A DNA stretch of 64,000 nucleotides, from positions 289,001-353,000 of the forward strand of contig JAXRKP010000152.1 of the NCBI GenBank assembly GCA_037039925.1, given 5' to 3'. This document shows, piece by piece, positions 9,551 through 22,325 of this stretch. Origin of the DNA: Doris montereyensis (lineage: Eukaryota > Mollusca > Gastropoda > Nudibranchia > Dorididae). Within the stretch, counting starts at the first letter, position 1; each line of letters starts with the position of its first letter. The position numbers and the translations under genes are program-made. The notes under the pieces are model-generated. The model searched no databases, had not been told where the DNA came from, and saw only the letters and a list, made by a program, of their open reading frames with translations.

Positions 9551-12500
9551 ATGGATTTTAGCCATTGGAACTCATCTCGGATTTGGTATATTTTGCTGCT
9601 TAGTTTCTGTTTTCTGTTAGTAGATCCAGTAAAATCAAATACAGGTGTCAAAGGCAAATCTCAACCTGTCTCCATCACCGATGGTAACTGGACTGTTGTC
9701 TTGGAGGGTGAATGGATGCTAGAATTGTAAGTTCTGACTACTGACTTATAATGTTTTGACTCTCTTAAATTGTTAATCATTTCGATCTAGATCTTGCATT
9801 ACCCCTCAGTCAAACTTGAAGAAATATTTTAACTCTTGTAAGGCTAACCTGCCGGCTAACCTCAATATGGGTCAATAGTCTCGTTCCGCTATATGTATGA
9901 GCCTTTTGCACGTGGCACTGATAGTTTTTCCCCCGCTGACGAGGCTGCCACGCTTGACCACGACGTACCTGTGATTATTGTGATTGTTTTTTGATCTTCG
10001 TTGAGTAAGGTGATGTAGCGGGCAATTCATTTTGTTATAGTTATTGTCATTGTGTTTATATTGCATTGTTTACTAACAATAACATCTATTATAGCCTACT
10101 TTTATTAAACATGAAAAGGAATAATACTGCAGTTAGCCCATTACTAATGAAGAGGAACATGAAAGGTATAATACTAAAAGATAGAAAACGGGTCAGGACC
10201 GAGAAATCTTCAGTGTGCCCAACTTTCATAAACATTAAGGAGACATAAAGACATATAAACATTAAACAATGCTGGACGAAACTAATACTAATAGAGCCAT
10301 TGGTGCAACGACCCATCGAGCAATGTTCATCAACAGAGCAAGCCTCATAACAACAATGAACAAAAAGAAAAGAAGAAAACGAAATACAACTGCCATTTAA
10401 GAGAGACGGAGAGAGAGGAGGGAGGGATAGAAAGGGAGAGAGAAAGAGGAAAGGAAACAAACATGAGATATAAAGAGAAAGCGGAAGATAAAGAAAGATG
10501 AATAGAGAGGACGGAGAAAATGAGAGAGAGATAAGGTAACATATAGAGCGGTGGGAGGTGGGGAGGGGGGCACGTGGCTGCATGGTCGGCTTTACTCCAG
10601 TCATTCAATAATAGCATGACTGGCTGTGTCAAATTTTATGTAGTAGAGTTTCAATGAACAACATTTATCTTTATTTCTAAAGGAATCAATTTCATTCTCA
10701 CATCTAAATAAAATGATAGAACTATAATACTAATAATACTAGAGGAAATGTCCAACTGCCTTTTGCTAATCCCATGACCGAGTCCAATGTGTAACACATT
10801 CCCATGACGAAAGATTTATTGCTTTCACAAGTGTGTGCCGCCCAGCTGCGGCAACGCCCCTATATCCCAGACCTAACACCTCTCCTCAGCTACATGTTTC
10901 CCATGCTTTTGAAAACTCCTCCTTACTCTATGTCCATAACTTTCTTTTGACTGAAGGTCACGCTCTCTCAGGCTGACCTTAGGTGTGCAATGTGATTGCC
11001 CACTGATATCTTTTATTTGTATCAATCACTATTTCTTATTTGTGGGTCCACTTTGCAGAGGGTCCACAGCCTGCATTTGAGATAGAGTTCCTGTGTGTTG
11101 TTGTATCTCTTCATAAGAAATATATCGAGTGTGTGTTAGACTCGGAAATGAACTATCACTTTTTTACCCTTTAGAATAATAGACTTTCTCTGTTTGGCAT
11201 GGCGTGGGTTGATCAGCGTAATTGGTTAGAATAGAGGCATTCCCAAAACCCGTTTTTGAGTGCACTGTAGTGCAGTTATATGGGACCTGCCACTAACGAT
11301 TTGTCTTGCTGGAAAGCTGGGAGTGGTGCAAATATACGGGACCCGCCACTAGCGTAGGCGTGCTTAGAGTGACCAGCCGCATGCAAAAATACAGGACCCG
11401 CCTGGAATGGGTTAAGTTAAAAATCAGGAGACAGGCCTGCAATAAAATAAAATACACACATTAACCTGTAGACTGTAGCCTACATGTACTCAAGATTATG
11501 TAATATTTGTATGTAGATCTATATAATAATTTTATTAACATCCTAACTTGATAGCCTGAATGTCAATCCAATTGTAACCCCATGAAACTGCTTTGCAGAA
11601 TAAACCAATTATTTGCATTTGACAGTGAGATTCGATTACAAGTGAAAACTTTTTAGAGTCTGCCATAATCTAAACTCTTGCATTTTTATCCTCAGCATGG
11701 CACCTGGTGTCCTGCCTGTAAATCATTTACAGACATTTGGGCAGAATTTGCTGGCTGAGTCATGATCTTGACATCTCTGTGGGTGTCGTTGATGTCACAG
11801 AAAATCCAGGTTTGTGATTGAATTTTGCAATAGCTTCTGTCTTGCTTAGGTTTTTTTGTCCCATTCCTCTATTACTGGAAAGTAGCATTTTACAATGCTG
11901 CAAATTGAGGCTTCAAATTTAAGTAAATATGATAAATTATTGGTTAACATTTTCCCACCACATACAGTGATCTTCAGATTCTCATGGGCAGGACTTCTTT
12001 AATTCTGCCTGTATAGAAAGTAATAGAAATAAGAGGGAATAATGAGACAAAAGTAAAATGTGTATCAACTACTATGTATGGCCTAGAATGAAATACTTTG
12101 AACGTCTAGTGATGCCCCCATAAACATTTTCATTACAAATGATGTACCTTGACATAATTCCATTTGTGGTCTTTACAGGGCTTAGTGGAAGATTTTTGAT
12201 AACATCTTTGCCAAGCCTTTATCAGTAAGTTTTCTTTTATCTTAATTAGCATTGTACTTGTCATGTATATATGTCTATATGTATTTTTCAAAATCAATTA
12301 ATCGATAGATCAATATTGTTTTCTCTTTTATTATTTTTATCATTCCTGCAAGCACGGATGTCAGTTTGCCGGTACTGTGGTCATTCTTCTTTGGTGGGTG
12401 GCACCTTGCCAGTCCTTCCTCCCTCTTTCACCAACTTTGCTCTTATTAATTTTTGCTTTTCCCTTTCTTTTCAGTAGGGAAGGACACAATAGTAAAGGTA

Positions 12501-15500
12501 TCTGTAGGCTGTAAAATGTACTGCATCAGACATATTAATCATTATTTGAGGACTGTCAAGTTTATGCTACATTTCAGGCTCGTTGATATTAAGATGATCA
12601 ATTTGCAGGTCAAATCAAAGCAAGGGGTTGATTTTCAAGCCAGGTGGGAGCTGCGGAGCTGCACATTTTCACCCATGCCTACAAATTGATTTTTTGTCTT
12701 ATTCCAACCCTTTTCTCATATCTTCTATTTGAACCCTGATGTTGTCAGTTAATGGTTTTCTTGTACTGAAATTGAACAAAAGCAAGAAAGGGCAGAATCC
12801 AGCCAAAAATGCCTTATTTACTACTCTTTTTGTTTGTCTTATGGACAGTGTGAAGGACGGCGTTTTCAGGCAGTACCAGGGAGGCAGGAAGACCACCGAC
12901 CTCATTTCTGTCATCGATGAGAAGAAATGGCAGAAGATGGAGCCTGTGACATGGTACAGAGACCCCAAGTCGTACCAGTGAGTGCTCTCTGACCTTTTTG
13001 TGATTTAAAGATAAAAATGATAAAGATGGATATATAGTCTATATCCCCACACAAGTGAAGGCTCACCGACTGTACATTGTTTTCTGTTGCTAACTGCGCT
13101 TTGTTTGTTGCTTTTATTTTTATTTTTACCGGCTTAAAGAAAATTAAGTGTCATATTTAATGTTTAGCATAGATTTCTTTGGAGTAGAGTCTAAATTTTT
13201 CTAGGTAAGCGAGGGCGCATGGCGGATACTGCTGGTAGGTCCTACTTCTTTCTTATCACTCTTTCAGTTATCTCTCATCTTGCTGTTTCCACTTAATTCG
13301 CCATGATATTACCACACGTGGTAGACGGGAGAAATTTCAAAGAAACAAGTAGGCTTTTAACTTATAGAATGCAGCATCATGCGTTTTTTGCTGTGGGGGT
13401 AATAAGAAAGCACACTACAAACCTTGTAATGATATTTTAGTTATTCTTCTTTCATCACTTATTCCATTTATGATACAAGACCAAAGTTTTTATATCATTA
13501 GTATTCACGCTGTCTGTTTTATTTTGATCTCTCATTGAAAAGCTTTTAACTTTGATTTAATTAAATCAAGAAATTAACTTTTGTGTGTGTACATTTTTGG
13601 AATACCAAGACTTTAACATTAATGTCAGTTTACTTATTGACGACATGTTGTTTTGTGTTATTATTGTCATTTATGGTCCTGATTTGTTCCACAGAATGGG
13701 TATCGTTGGTGTCTTCTTTAAGGCAGCTATGTTTATACGGGTGAGTTGTGTATACAAGAATTTTGTATCTGTTCACTGTGTGCCAATTGTATTGTCTTCA
13801 AATGAAAAACTGGATTTAAAAATGTGTTTGCTCTGTCTGTAGTGGGGCATGTCATTTTACTCTTCTTGTTGCAAAGATAGGTTTGTTCTGAGGGACAACA
13901 AAGAGAAAGTTTTTGTTCTTTTGTTGAATATTTTATGATTTGCATGTTTCAAATTTTAAACTTGCTTTTTTCTCCCTCCCTTGTGGACAATTGGAGTTGC
14001 TATTGGTAGGTCCTACTCATAACAGATAAAGATGAGAGAGAGATGTGTTTTAGATGTGAGAAATGTAAAAGACTAGGAGAAAAGAGAGAAAGAAATACTA
14101 GAAAAGAGAGGAAGAAGGCAGAATCCAGGTAATAGATAAAAACGTATAATTACAATACAGGTATGATATGAAAAATATACAAATAACTTAAACAACGCTT
14201 AAAAATAAAACAGCTTAGCTTAGGAGGACATTATGTAGGTAATTTCTAAAGCATCATTGTATCCTGTTTTGTTTTTTCTGTTTTCTGTTTTAGTGATGTG
14301 TTATGATACCTTTGATGCTTTCTTTTTCCTTTTTTTCTATTATGTATGACTTGCTGTCGTGTTTTCTTCTGCATGTTTAGCTCGCTGGGAAGCACAGGCC
14401 ATCAACAAATAATCTCCATCACTTCTCTCCTGCGCCAGCCTCTCCATAGATTTCCATGTTTGCCCCGTCTTCTTCATCTCTCCCTCCAGTTCTCTTCTCC
14501 ATGGCTGTTGTGTGCTGCTGGTTAATTCTGCTTCTTCCCTTTCATTCTTTTTTCTTCTTGTCTCTCATCTTACTATTTTTTTTCTCTTAATTCACTTCTA
14601 GATCACTGCATATAATGAATGATGCAAATTATTATCAATCAGATTTCTATTATTATTATCATATGTATAGTTCTTTACTTTTTCTAATCAAATAATTGCC
14701 AATCCATTGATGTTTGAATAAAACTGAACTCTGTTCTTCACCTTGTTTTCCATGCAGGAGTCTACAATACCATGGTGGAAACTTATGGCATTCCAGAGTG
14801 GGCGTGCTACTTAATTTTTGCTCTGCTGACCATATTGACTGGTTTGCTTCTTGGACTGGTAAGTGAAATCCTCCATGCTTGCTACCAATCATTCTGAGAC
14901 AAAACAAAAAATGAGCTCATCTAGGAGCACGTTCAGTTCATCAACAGCAAAGCTGCCCGCAACCTGCCCAAATCGAATGGATTTTGTGGTCATTCTTATG
15001 AATAGGTCTAAAGTAATGAAGATGACAGGCATAAAAATTCTGAGCCAAAACATGAAGGTATAATTGATAATGCATGCTGCAAATGCTTAAGCTGCCATCA
15101 CACTAAATTCAGGTTATTTTCATGCAAATCGAAATTAGATTTCAAGACATTTGTTGACTTTACGATTTCAGGGCCAGGTAAAGGACCATCAAACGGTGCT
15201 ATTTCTAGGTCATTTAGCACTAGAAAAGCATCTGTTTGATAACTTTACTAATGATTAGAGTGATAGTGACAACGATTTTGATGGCATTTACCACGTGAAA
15301 TTTAGGAACAGTGATGACACTACGTAGAGGCAAGTAGATCTGGAGCCTGATGGTCAACATTTAGATCTAGTATTCATCTCACATCAGTTTTTCCAAGGAC
15401 AGAAACACAAGTTTTGCTTTATTTTTGTTTCTGTAACCAAAATTCATACATGTTTTCACTCTTTACACAGTGAAAAATCACACCTTTTTTTTTATCTGGA

Positions 15501-17712
15501 CACACTATGCATGCATTATAGATAGGTATAAGAATATCAATTGATGCTATAAACCCTTATAACTATACATTTTCTGAAAACTCATTGCCTGTAGAATTTG
15601 ATAAAAAGAAGATAAAGTTTCTGAAAAGGGCATAAAGATTTTTATGGGCATTTGAAATGGGGAAAAAAGAAGCTACTTGGCAAGGTCATCATAAGTCATT
15701 TTTATCGTCTTGTCACAGAGGGGAAAGTATGCCCTGACTTATAATGTTTCAGAAAATGTATACTTATCTATACCTCTGACATCAAATTACGCTTTGTTTT
15801 TTTTTCACTTATTCATCCCGCTCCCTAATTGCCATAATGAACATGGCTGCCAAAGAAGTTTACATAAGCCAGTTTGAGGGTTAATAATTATTGCAAAAAT
15901 AGAATTTCTTATACCGCGACTGTACATTCCCAATCCCTGCCTTGAATTGATGCAAGCGGGTAGAAGCAGAATCTAATTTGGCTTGATCACAAAACTACAC
16001 ACACACAATCATCAGTTATGTGTATCTTAGTACTCTTACATTTACAAAAATGACAATAGTGACACAAGACCTTTTCTTAATGAGAATGAGAGTATTGAAG
16101 GTTTGGAAACAACGTTTGTCGTCCACTGCTTAGGCCTTAGGTCAGCCAAATGAAGAACGGCATAAACCCAGATCATGTCATACTGACAATACCTTAGCGG
16201 GATAGGTATGGCTTTGATTGGATCCAATTGTGTGGCGAGAATTACGTTTCACAGCAATGTCATAACCTAAACCAATCTATTTTGAGTTAGGTGTGTCTGT
16301 CGATGTATTTTCTAGACTACATGAGGGACCAGGCGATCTTTCTACATGTATTACTATATAACACTACAATAGCCTTTTTGACATGCAGGAGGCCTACATT
16401 GTCTTGTCAGTTGTCACTATGTCAGTTATCTTCTTTTTTCTGCTTCTTTAGTCAAATATTGATTGTCTCCCTCATTGTATTACTGAAAAAAGATGTTTTC
16501 ATTATATTATAACGCCATTCCTTTTATGCCAAGTTACCACTAGCACAACAGTTGGCGGTACAACAAGGTTTGAGTGTACATCTATTACATGCATGTATGT
16601 ATATCTGAATTTTCATGGTTTTTGACGATTTGTGTACTTTTCACGGCAGGATGACTCTAAGCATTCTTGTTTCCAAATTTGGAAATGTGTTGCCCATGTG
16701 ACTTACTTAGATGTCTTACATTTAAAATACAAGGACATCGTCTTATCTCTTCATTATATTGCGTTTTATTTTCAGTTGTTGGTTTTATGCTGTGACAATT
16801 TCTTTCCGGCCAAATATATTCCTCTGCCATCAGAACAGGAGGTTGTTGCAAACCTGCCACCCCAGGTAACGTAAAGAAATGAATGGAATTTCTTACTAGT
16901 AATTCTGTCATTCACTGTCTCTTGACACCTAGCTCTCTCAGTGGTTTCTTTATTTAGAGGCTTACCGTTAAGATTGATAAGACGGCAAACGGTACCAGTT
17001 AAAGATTTGTTCTCTCCTTTCTTTATGTTCAATAATAAAGAGCATTTAAATAGCCGGTGGCCGAGCCGTTAGGCTGTCGGACTGGGGATCATGAGGTCCT
17101 GAGTTTGAATCCTAGCAAAGCCAGGTCTGACGTTGTGATCCTTGGGAAAGACACTTAACACGCATTTTCCTCACTCTACTCAGGTACAAGCACTAGCTTG
17201 GGAAAAAACTTCAAGGGCCAGACTAGCATCCTGGCCAGGAGGTGTTTATTGTCACCTGTTCCGCTTCACGCCATAGAAACCGGGATAAGCTCTGGCTCTA
17301 TAGACCGTAATGGCTTTGAAGGAACTTTATTTAAATAGTACTCTCCCATATCTAAAAGAAATACTCAGAACATTTATGTTCAACAAAAAAGAGAGTTATT
17401 TTGGAGTTTAGAATTCTAACTCTAAAATGGTGTGCGAGATCCAAAATTGGTTAAGCTTAAGATTTGTGATATCAAAAGTGTTTATATATCGGCATTTGAA
17501 TCATTTTACAGAATCGTTCATTCTTTTGCTGGCTCTTTCCATATTATCAGGATGATACAGACATCGCCGATGATACGGAGAGCAAGCCTAAGGAGTCAGA
17601 AAAGGCTTCAGATGACAAGAAATCTTCCTCCTCCGAGTCAAAAGCTAATTCATCTGCTGCAGCTGGTGATTCTGAAGGCCCACGGAAAAGAATTGTACAA
17701 AAGGATCAGTGA
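9551..17712 (+). CDS. TMX1: Thioredoxin-related transmembrane protein (TMX1-like), 8 exons, three one-base frameshifts
   Basis: ER membrane protein disulfide isomerase. Coding exons: 9551-9726, 11696-11809, 12179-12224, 12849-12977, 13695-13740, 14758-14858, 16776-16865 and 17551-17712; every intron is GT-AG. The start is the first ATG before a hydrophobic signal peptide (IWYILLLSFCFLLV). Then come the thioredoxin domain entry (ITDGNWTVVLEGEWMLE), the active site TWCPACKSF (about residue 62), DLDISVGVVDVTENPG, LSGRFLITSLPSLYH, VKDGVFRQYQGGR, a single membrane span (WACYLIFALLTILTGLLLGL) and an acidic Ser-rich cytoplasmic tail. This follows human TMX1 in order, and the expected length is about 288 aa against 280. 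One base is missing at the exon 2 start, one inside exon 2 (FAG then stop, where the other frame continues LSHDLDI), and one at the exon 6 start. Exon phases elsewhere fit perfectly, so assembly error is favoured over pseudogene. Intron 1 is largely filled by a TTAA-flanked element. Confidence 0.88.
9833..11411 (+). mobile_element. TTAA-flanked piggyBac-like non-autonomous element, copy 1 (in TMX1 intron 1)
   Basis: Co-linear with 47905-50089: both start c(c/t)cttgtaaggctaacctgcc and end in a block of imperfect subterminal repeats (tgcaaatatacgggacccgcc, at about 11325 and, diverged, 11270 and 11380). TTAA lies directly outside each end (9829-9832 and 11412-11415). The outer ends are weakly inverted (CTCTTGTAAG against CCCATTCCAG). 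TTAA target duplication with short ends starting CCC is the hallmark of piggyBac-type elements, but no transposase is visible. This copy lacks about 500 bp present in copy 2 (its counterpart is near 49071-49570). Confidence 0.6.
13208..13350 (+). repeat. Short repeat family C copy, TMX1 intron 4
   Basis: Contains ggcggatactgctggtaggtcctacttctttc, tctcatcttgctgtttcc, ttaattcgccatgatattacc and acgggagaaatttcaaagaaacaa, in the family order. Plus orientation. Confidence 0.65.
13983..14640 (+). repeat. Family C head and tail separated by other sequence, TMX1 intron 5
   Basis: A family C head (ttggagttgctattggtaggtcctact) stands at 13983-14020 and a second, diverged copy with the tail (tctcatcttac...ttaattcacttctagatcactgcatataatg) at about 14495-14625. 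The stretch between is A/G-rich then T-rich, without a recognised element. Introns 2, 3, 6 and 7 (11810-12178, 12225-12848, 14859-16775, 16866-17550), apart from the SINE in intron 7, show no further element I can name. Confidence 0.4.
17052..17340 (+). repeat. tRNA-derived SINE, family A, most complete copy (TMX1 intron 7)
   Basis: The head resembles a tRNA-Ser/Leu: ggtggccgagccgttaggctg (A-box-like) and gagtttgaatcctagc (B-box-like), as expected for an internal RNA polymerase III promoter. The body follows with acttaacacgcattttcc, tacaagcactagcttggg, gtcacctgttccgcttcacg and ctctatagaccgtaatggc, ending gaaggaactttatttaaata. Seven copies are recognisable in the window, in both orientations. 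It is not a functional tRNA gene because the acceptor stem halves do not pair. Confidence 0.8.
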
Positions 17713-18624
17713 TTATGAATTAAATAGAAAGATTGTGTTGAAATGTGTAGGCTTGAAAAAATCATTTGATTCAATTTGATTTAATAATTAATGCTTTGTT
17801 GTTTGTGAGAGAACAAAGAATGATTACAAGATCTACATTTAAGAGAAACAAAATTGTTGATCAAATGGTGCGTTGTGATTATGTCATGTTTTTTTTTAAA
17901 AAGCAAATCAGATTACCTGATCAATGTTTTTTTTGTGGATGAAAGATGGATTGTTGAGTATAAATGAATACCCACTGTCATCATCATGTCATCTACAGTT
18001 AAGAAAACATGGGGAATTTCATTTGCGATTAAATTTATTATAATTTTTGCTTATTTCAAAGACTGAGATTGAAAGTGGCAGAGAAAAACTAAAACAGAAT
18101 TGTGTCTGTGCATGATATGTGTAATTTGAAAATTTCACAATATTGTTATTATTATAAATCACTAGAAATATATGTCCTGATCAGCTTTAATCAATAGCAA
18201 CACTAGTTTTACGCCCATGCTTCTATTAGATTATATAGATATAAATACAAACATTTGCATATATATACATGCAATATAAATAATATACAAAATACAAAAT
18301 ACAAACAGCTAAAAATATCTAGGTTACACACATATCAAACTATATAGATAGATGTTAAGGATATAGACACAATTATTATTTATTGAGATGTAAGATGTCA
18401 GTACGTATCGAGGTGTGGTAATTTATTTTTCTTCTCTCTTGCATTGGATACATTAGCAGTCATCTTGAAATGTTCAGCTACTTACCTTGACTCTGTACCA
18501 TCATATGATAGAGTTGTTGTTTATGTGCATTTATAATAAGTAATTTCATCTGCAGCATATTATTACATGTACCATCTTAGAAGTAGATAGTTCTTTTTCT
18601 TTTTTTTTAGTTTCACTGATACTG
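17713..18624 (+). other. TMX1 3' UTR and AT-rich downstream spacer
   Basis: No coding sequence. Weak poly(A) signals of the ATTAAA type occur at 17719-17724 and 18028-18033; a canonical AATAAA is not evident close to the stop. The rest is AT-rich with short TA-rich tracts. Confidence 0.4.
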
Positions 18625-18765
18625 ATAAAGTTCCTTCAAGGCTGTTATGACCCATAGAGCCGAAGCGTATCCCAATTTCTGTGGTGAGAAACAAAAGAGT
18701 ACACCCCCTCCTTGACTAGATGCTAGTCTGTTGCAGATTTAAGTTTCAGCTGATGTTGGTGCCAA
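18625..18765 (-). repeat. SINE family A, 3' fragment
   Basis: Reverse-complement 3' portion of family A: agttccttcaaggctgttatgacccatagagccg and tccttgactagatgctagtctg. The tRNA-like head is absent, the usual pattern for a 5'-truncated SINE. Confidence 0.65.
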
Positions 18766-19134
18766 TATGCACATAGGTTGAAAATTTGTGGTTACTATTC
18801 TTTACAAGGAACAGAATATTGGACTTGGTAAGCACTACCGAGATCTGTGTGTTTATTTCAATCTAAAAGCATTTTCATGAAGATTTCACAATTTTTGGTT
18901 TGATTATGTGAGTCATTTCATTTGTTAGGGAATTGAATTATGAATGACGAGTTTGAAAACATGAAATGCTTGTTCGTGCCAATTTAAATGGCTTTTTAAA
19001 ACACCTTTATATTATTAATATCATTACATTATAAAAATGTGAAAACCAATACATAAAATCTACCAACTGTGTGGTCAAAAGTCCATATTAATTTGACCGT
19101 TTGATATGCAATTACAATTTAAAAAAGAGTGTAG

Positions 19135-19415
19135 AACGCATACAATTGATAATCGAAGGGGACCCAAAGGTTATGGGTTCAAGCCCTGCCAATGGTGAAA
19201 CATTCAGTTTTTCGAGTACAATCTTCCCCTCCCCCGGTCCAGGTAGGTGGAACGACACCTAGTACCATTGGAGACAGACAATAAAAAGGAGGTCCTGTGT
19301 GCAGATCACTGCACTCTGTGTATGTTAAAGATCCCATGGCTGTTTACAGGGCAGTACAGGCAAAATAAAAATCCTGAGGTCACCGTAGCTTTTGATGTGG
19401 GTAAATAAAATAAGT
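19135..19415 (+). repeat. SINE-like family B, copy 3 (most complete, plus orientation)
   Basis: Order: B-box-like ggttatgggttcaagccctgcc, then ccggtccaggtaggtggaacgacacctag, tggagacagacaa, ggaggtcctgtgtgcagatcactgcac, gttaaagatcccatggctgtttacagggcag, ending ctgaggtcaccgtagctttt and gatgtgggtaaataaaataag. This copy gives the best view of the family layout. Confidence 0.7.
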
Positions 19416-20134
19416 AAAAAATCGAATACCAAGGGAAATAATTTGGAATAACCAGGCACGAAAGAAGCAAAAATTGAGCTAATAATTATTTTTATTCTCC
19501 GTTCCATTATCCTTGGAATACATTTTTTGTCTTTTGTTACAGATACATTTAAAAATGTTTTTTTCATATGGCCATTAATTAAAATTAAAATAGAATCAGT
19601 AGATCTATTACAGTGATGGGATAATCCCTAAAATATTAACTTGTGCCTGTTGGTTCTCATCCTGTGTAATCCTCATCTGTAAACACCTTGACATCACTGT
19701 TGAACATGCTTTAAATTTTTAACATGGCCTTTCAATTTAAATACCTTCATCCTCTTATTATGTTGTGAAACAAATTGTGACGGATGTAAATATTGTGGCA
19801 TCAACAAGCGAACAGGAGTGAACCGTCATTTGTCATGTACTTTTGTGTACGACTAGTCGGGAATGAGAATGTCAAGGGACCTGACTCAGCCGGGATGCTG
19901 TTGTATGGAAGAAATTGGAGAAATGAAAGAAATATTACATTATATATCATTATTAGCCACACTCGCATTGTTGGGGAATGTATACAATATATGTTAATGA
20001 AATTTTTTTTTTTTTCAAGAGTTGTGTGCTCTTGGAAGATTGAACACTCTTGCCATATTATTATTGGATAAGTTTGTCTATAGAGTGTGCTAGCTAATGT
20101 TAGTTAAGCCCATTATTTCATAGCCGATTATTAT

Positions 20135-20268
20135 GGACAGTTGGCGGGTTCTACTATTACTGGTTGGTCCTACTTTTTCCTTTTAGTCTTTCATCTTGCT
20201 GTTTCCTCTGAAGCCACCATACCATGAGGTCATCGCATAATGGTGGACAGGGTAAATTTCAATGAAGC
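20135..20268 (+). repeat. Short repeat family C copy
   Basis: ggacagttggcgggttctac, ggttggtcctactttttcc, tctttcatcttgctgtttcctc, atgaggtcatcgcataatggtggacagggtaaatttcaatgaagca. Plus orientation. The stretches 19415-20135 and 20268-22326 show no gene or recognisable element, only AT-rich sequence. Confidence 0.65.
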
Positions 20269-22325
20269 ATGCTTACATATTTTTTTATCTTTATCATCCA
20301 TATTATTATTATTGTTATTATTATTATCTTATTTATACATGTTTTATCATATCCTAATCCTATAGTTTATTATTATTATCAAGGTTCCATTTAGTTTGCT
20401 TTCCTCTCTTGTTTCGGGATAAATATAGACTTGTTTATTACCATATACAGTTGTCGCTGGATAAAAGCACACTTCATAAAAATAAAGAACACTCTGCAGA
20501 AATACATGCCTACATCTGCTGACCGAATTATTACTATATAATAAAAGTGTTCTCATAAACACACGTATGCATTAAAGCATGCTTTTCCTGCGCCCAATGG
20601 AAGTGCGTTTATACAGCGACTACTGTATTACTAATATATATCCCTACCGTTTTGATGAAAACAGGACGAAACTAACATAAAAGTTTAAATAAATGATTGC
20701 ATAGCAATTAACAGACTTTAAAATATGTAAAATAAAAAAATGATTATATTTAACTTTATATATTTTTGTCAACCCTAATATATTGATGGTTTGTATAGTT
20801 CAAAATATTTGGTGATTGTTTTTCGATCTATAAAACAAAAGAAATGAAAAAACATATATTTGTGTTCTTATCATAACAGAAACTAAATAATATAATAGGC
20901 CTATGTAATATGTATCCATTCATACCTCAAAGTTTTGAAAGTGTTTAGGAAAAACAAATAAAGAGAAGAAAATTTTTTATGTTTTATCACTCACCACAGC
21001 CACGGCTCCACATTTGAATTTATGGGCTAAACTGTGTCGGTGTCATTGTGGCGCACATTGCATGTTTGCATCAATTGAAATTGGAACCATTACACTACGT
21101 GTGCTGAAAATTGTCCTGTTGCTAATGGAGTCTAAATCTTATTCTTAAGTGATTTATTCCTTAATTCTTAATCTTAGGCTGCCAACGTAGTGGCTTAACT
21201 GTCTCAGAGACTTTCCCTTGTAATTTTGGGAGAGTAGACATTGCAACAGGATTAGGAGTGCTTTCTATTCGAGACCCACGTGTATGGATGACCCCATATT
21301 AGAAACATGTAGGTACTGTGTGTGTTGGCCTTACTACACTCTTACAGTTTTTGCAGCTGTCGTCGGAAAATTAAAAGAAATTGTTTTTTTCAAAATAAAG
21401 CTCAAAATTAAGTCGCAGAGTTCAAATACAAAGTAAAAATAACATTTGAGCAAAATTTTCCACCAAAAATTCTAGGATTGATCTTTCACCGAGTTGTTTT
21501 CAGATCTTGTTACGCTGAGTGGATTCGTGAGTAAAAAGCAGGAATAATTTTAGTGCTGCACTTAAGTCGAAATAATCAACAAGATAGTCATGTAAATGAG
21601 AGGAGAGTGGATTGGTACCACTCCCATGTCGCCTAGAGATTATTAAGAAAGAGCTCCCGCTACTTTTGCAAGTTAAAAGTGAAAAAAACCCAGTGGTGAA
21701 TGTGAAGCCATTGCATTTGCAGCTTTAGTTTGCTCTGTTGTTACTTATGTTATATTGTTAGTTGTATTTGTATGCTGAGTTTTAGCATATATGTACATGG
21801 GCTGTTATTTTTATTTTTTCTTTCTTATCCCATACTTATTATTTCATTGTTCACTTTTAGCTAACATTAATACATTTTCCCACATTTATTACATATATAT
21901 GTAATTTTTTATAGTTAAAATAATTTAACCTTAAATCATCTGTTAAATTCTGTTTCCAAGTTAATAAATCCAGTTTTATACATTCATTGACTTGGAATTT
22001 CTCCCTTACTTCGTGAAATTCCATGTTTTGGCATTTCCGTATCATGCTTTTCTTAATGTTATCAACACACTCTAAAATGGTTACTTGTATATTTACAAAG
22101 CGTGTTTTGTCTGAAAATAGTGCTGCGAAGAAATTTTGTGCTAGCCTGGATAATCTAGTATCATATTATGATTGCATTTTGAGACAGAATTTGTCATGGG
22201 TAAACAATATATTATAAAATATCTGGTACATGTATTTGTCTAGAGAAAAGATCTTCTACTGCTTAGGTTTTCTAAAGAAGTCATACTAATAATACATTTA
22301 TTTTGAAATTCAGTCATCACTCTAG

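Noticed and set aside
10089..10604. 171-codon minus-strand frame, with a similar one at 48166-48681
   Set aside because: It lies opposite the purine-rich interior of the TTAA element; composition is dominated by Ser/Leu/Phe low complexity and the two copies differ by indels, so coding is not supported.
17052..17120. tRNA-Ser/Leu gene
   Set aside because: Only the promoter-like half is present and it continues into a SINE body shared with six other copies.
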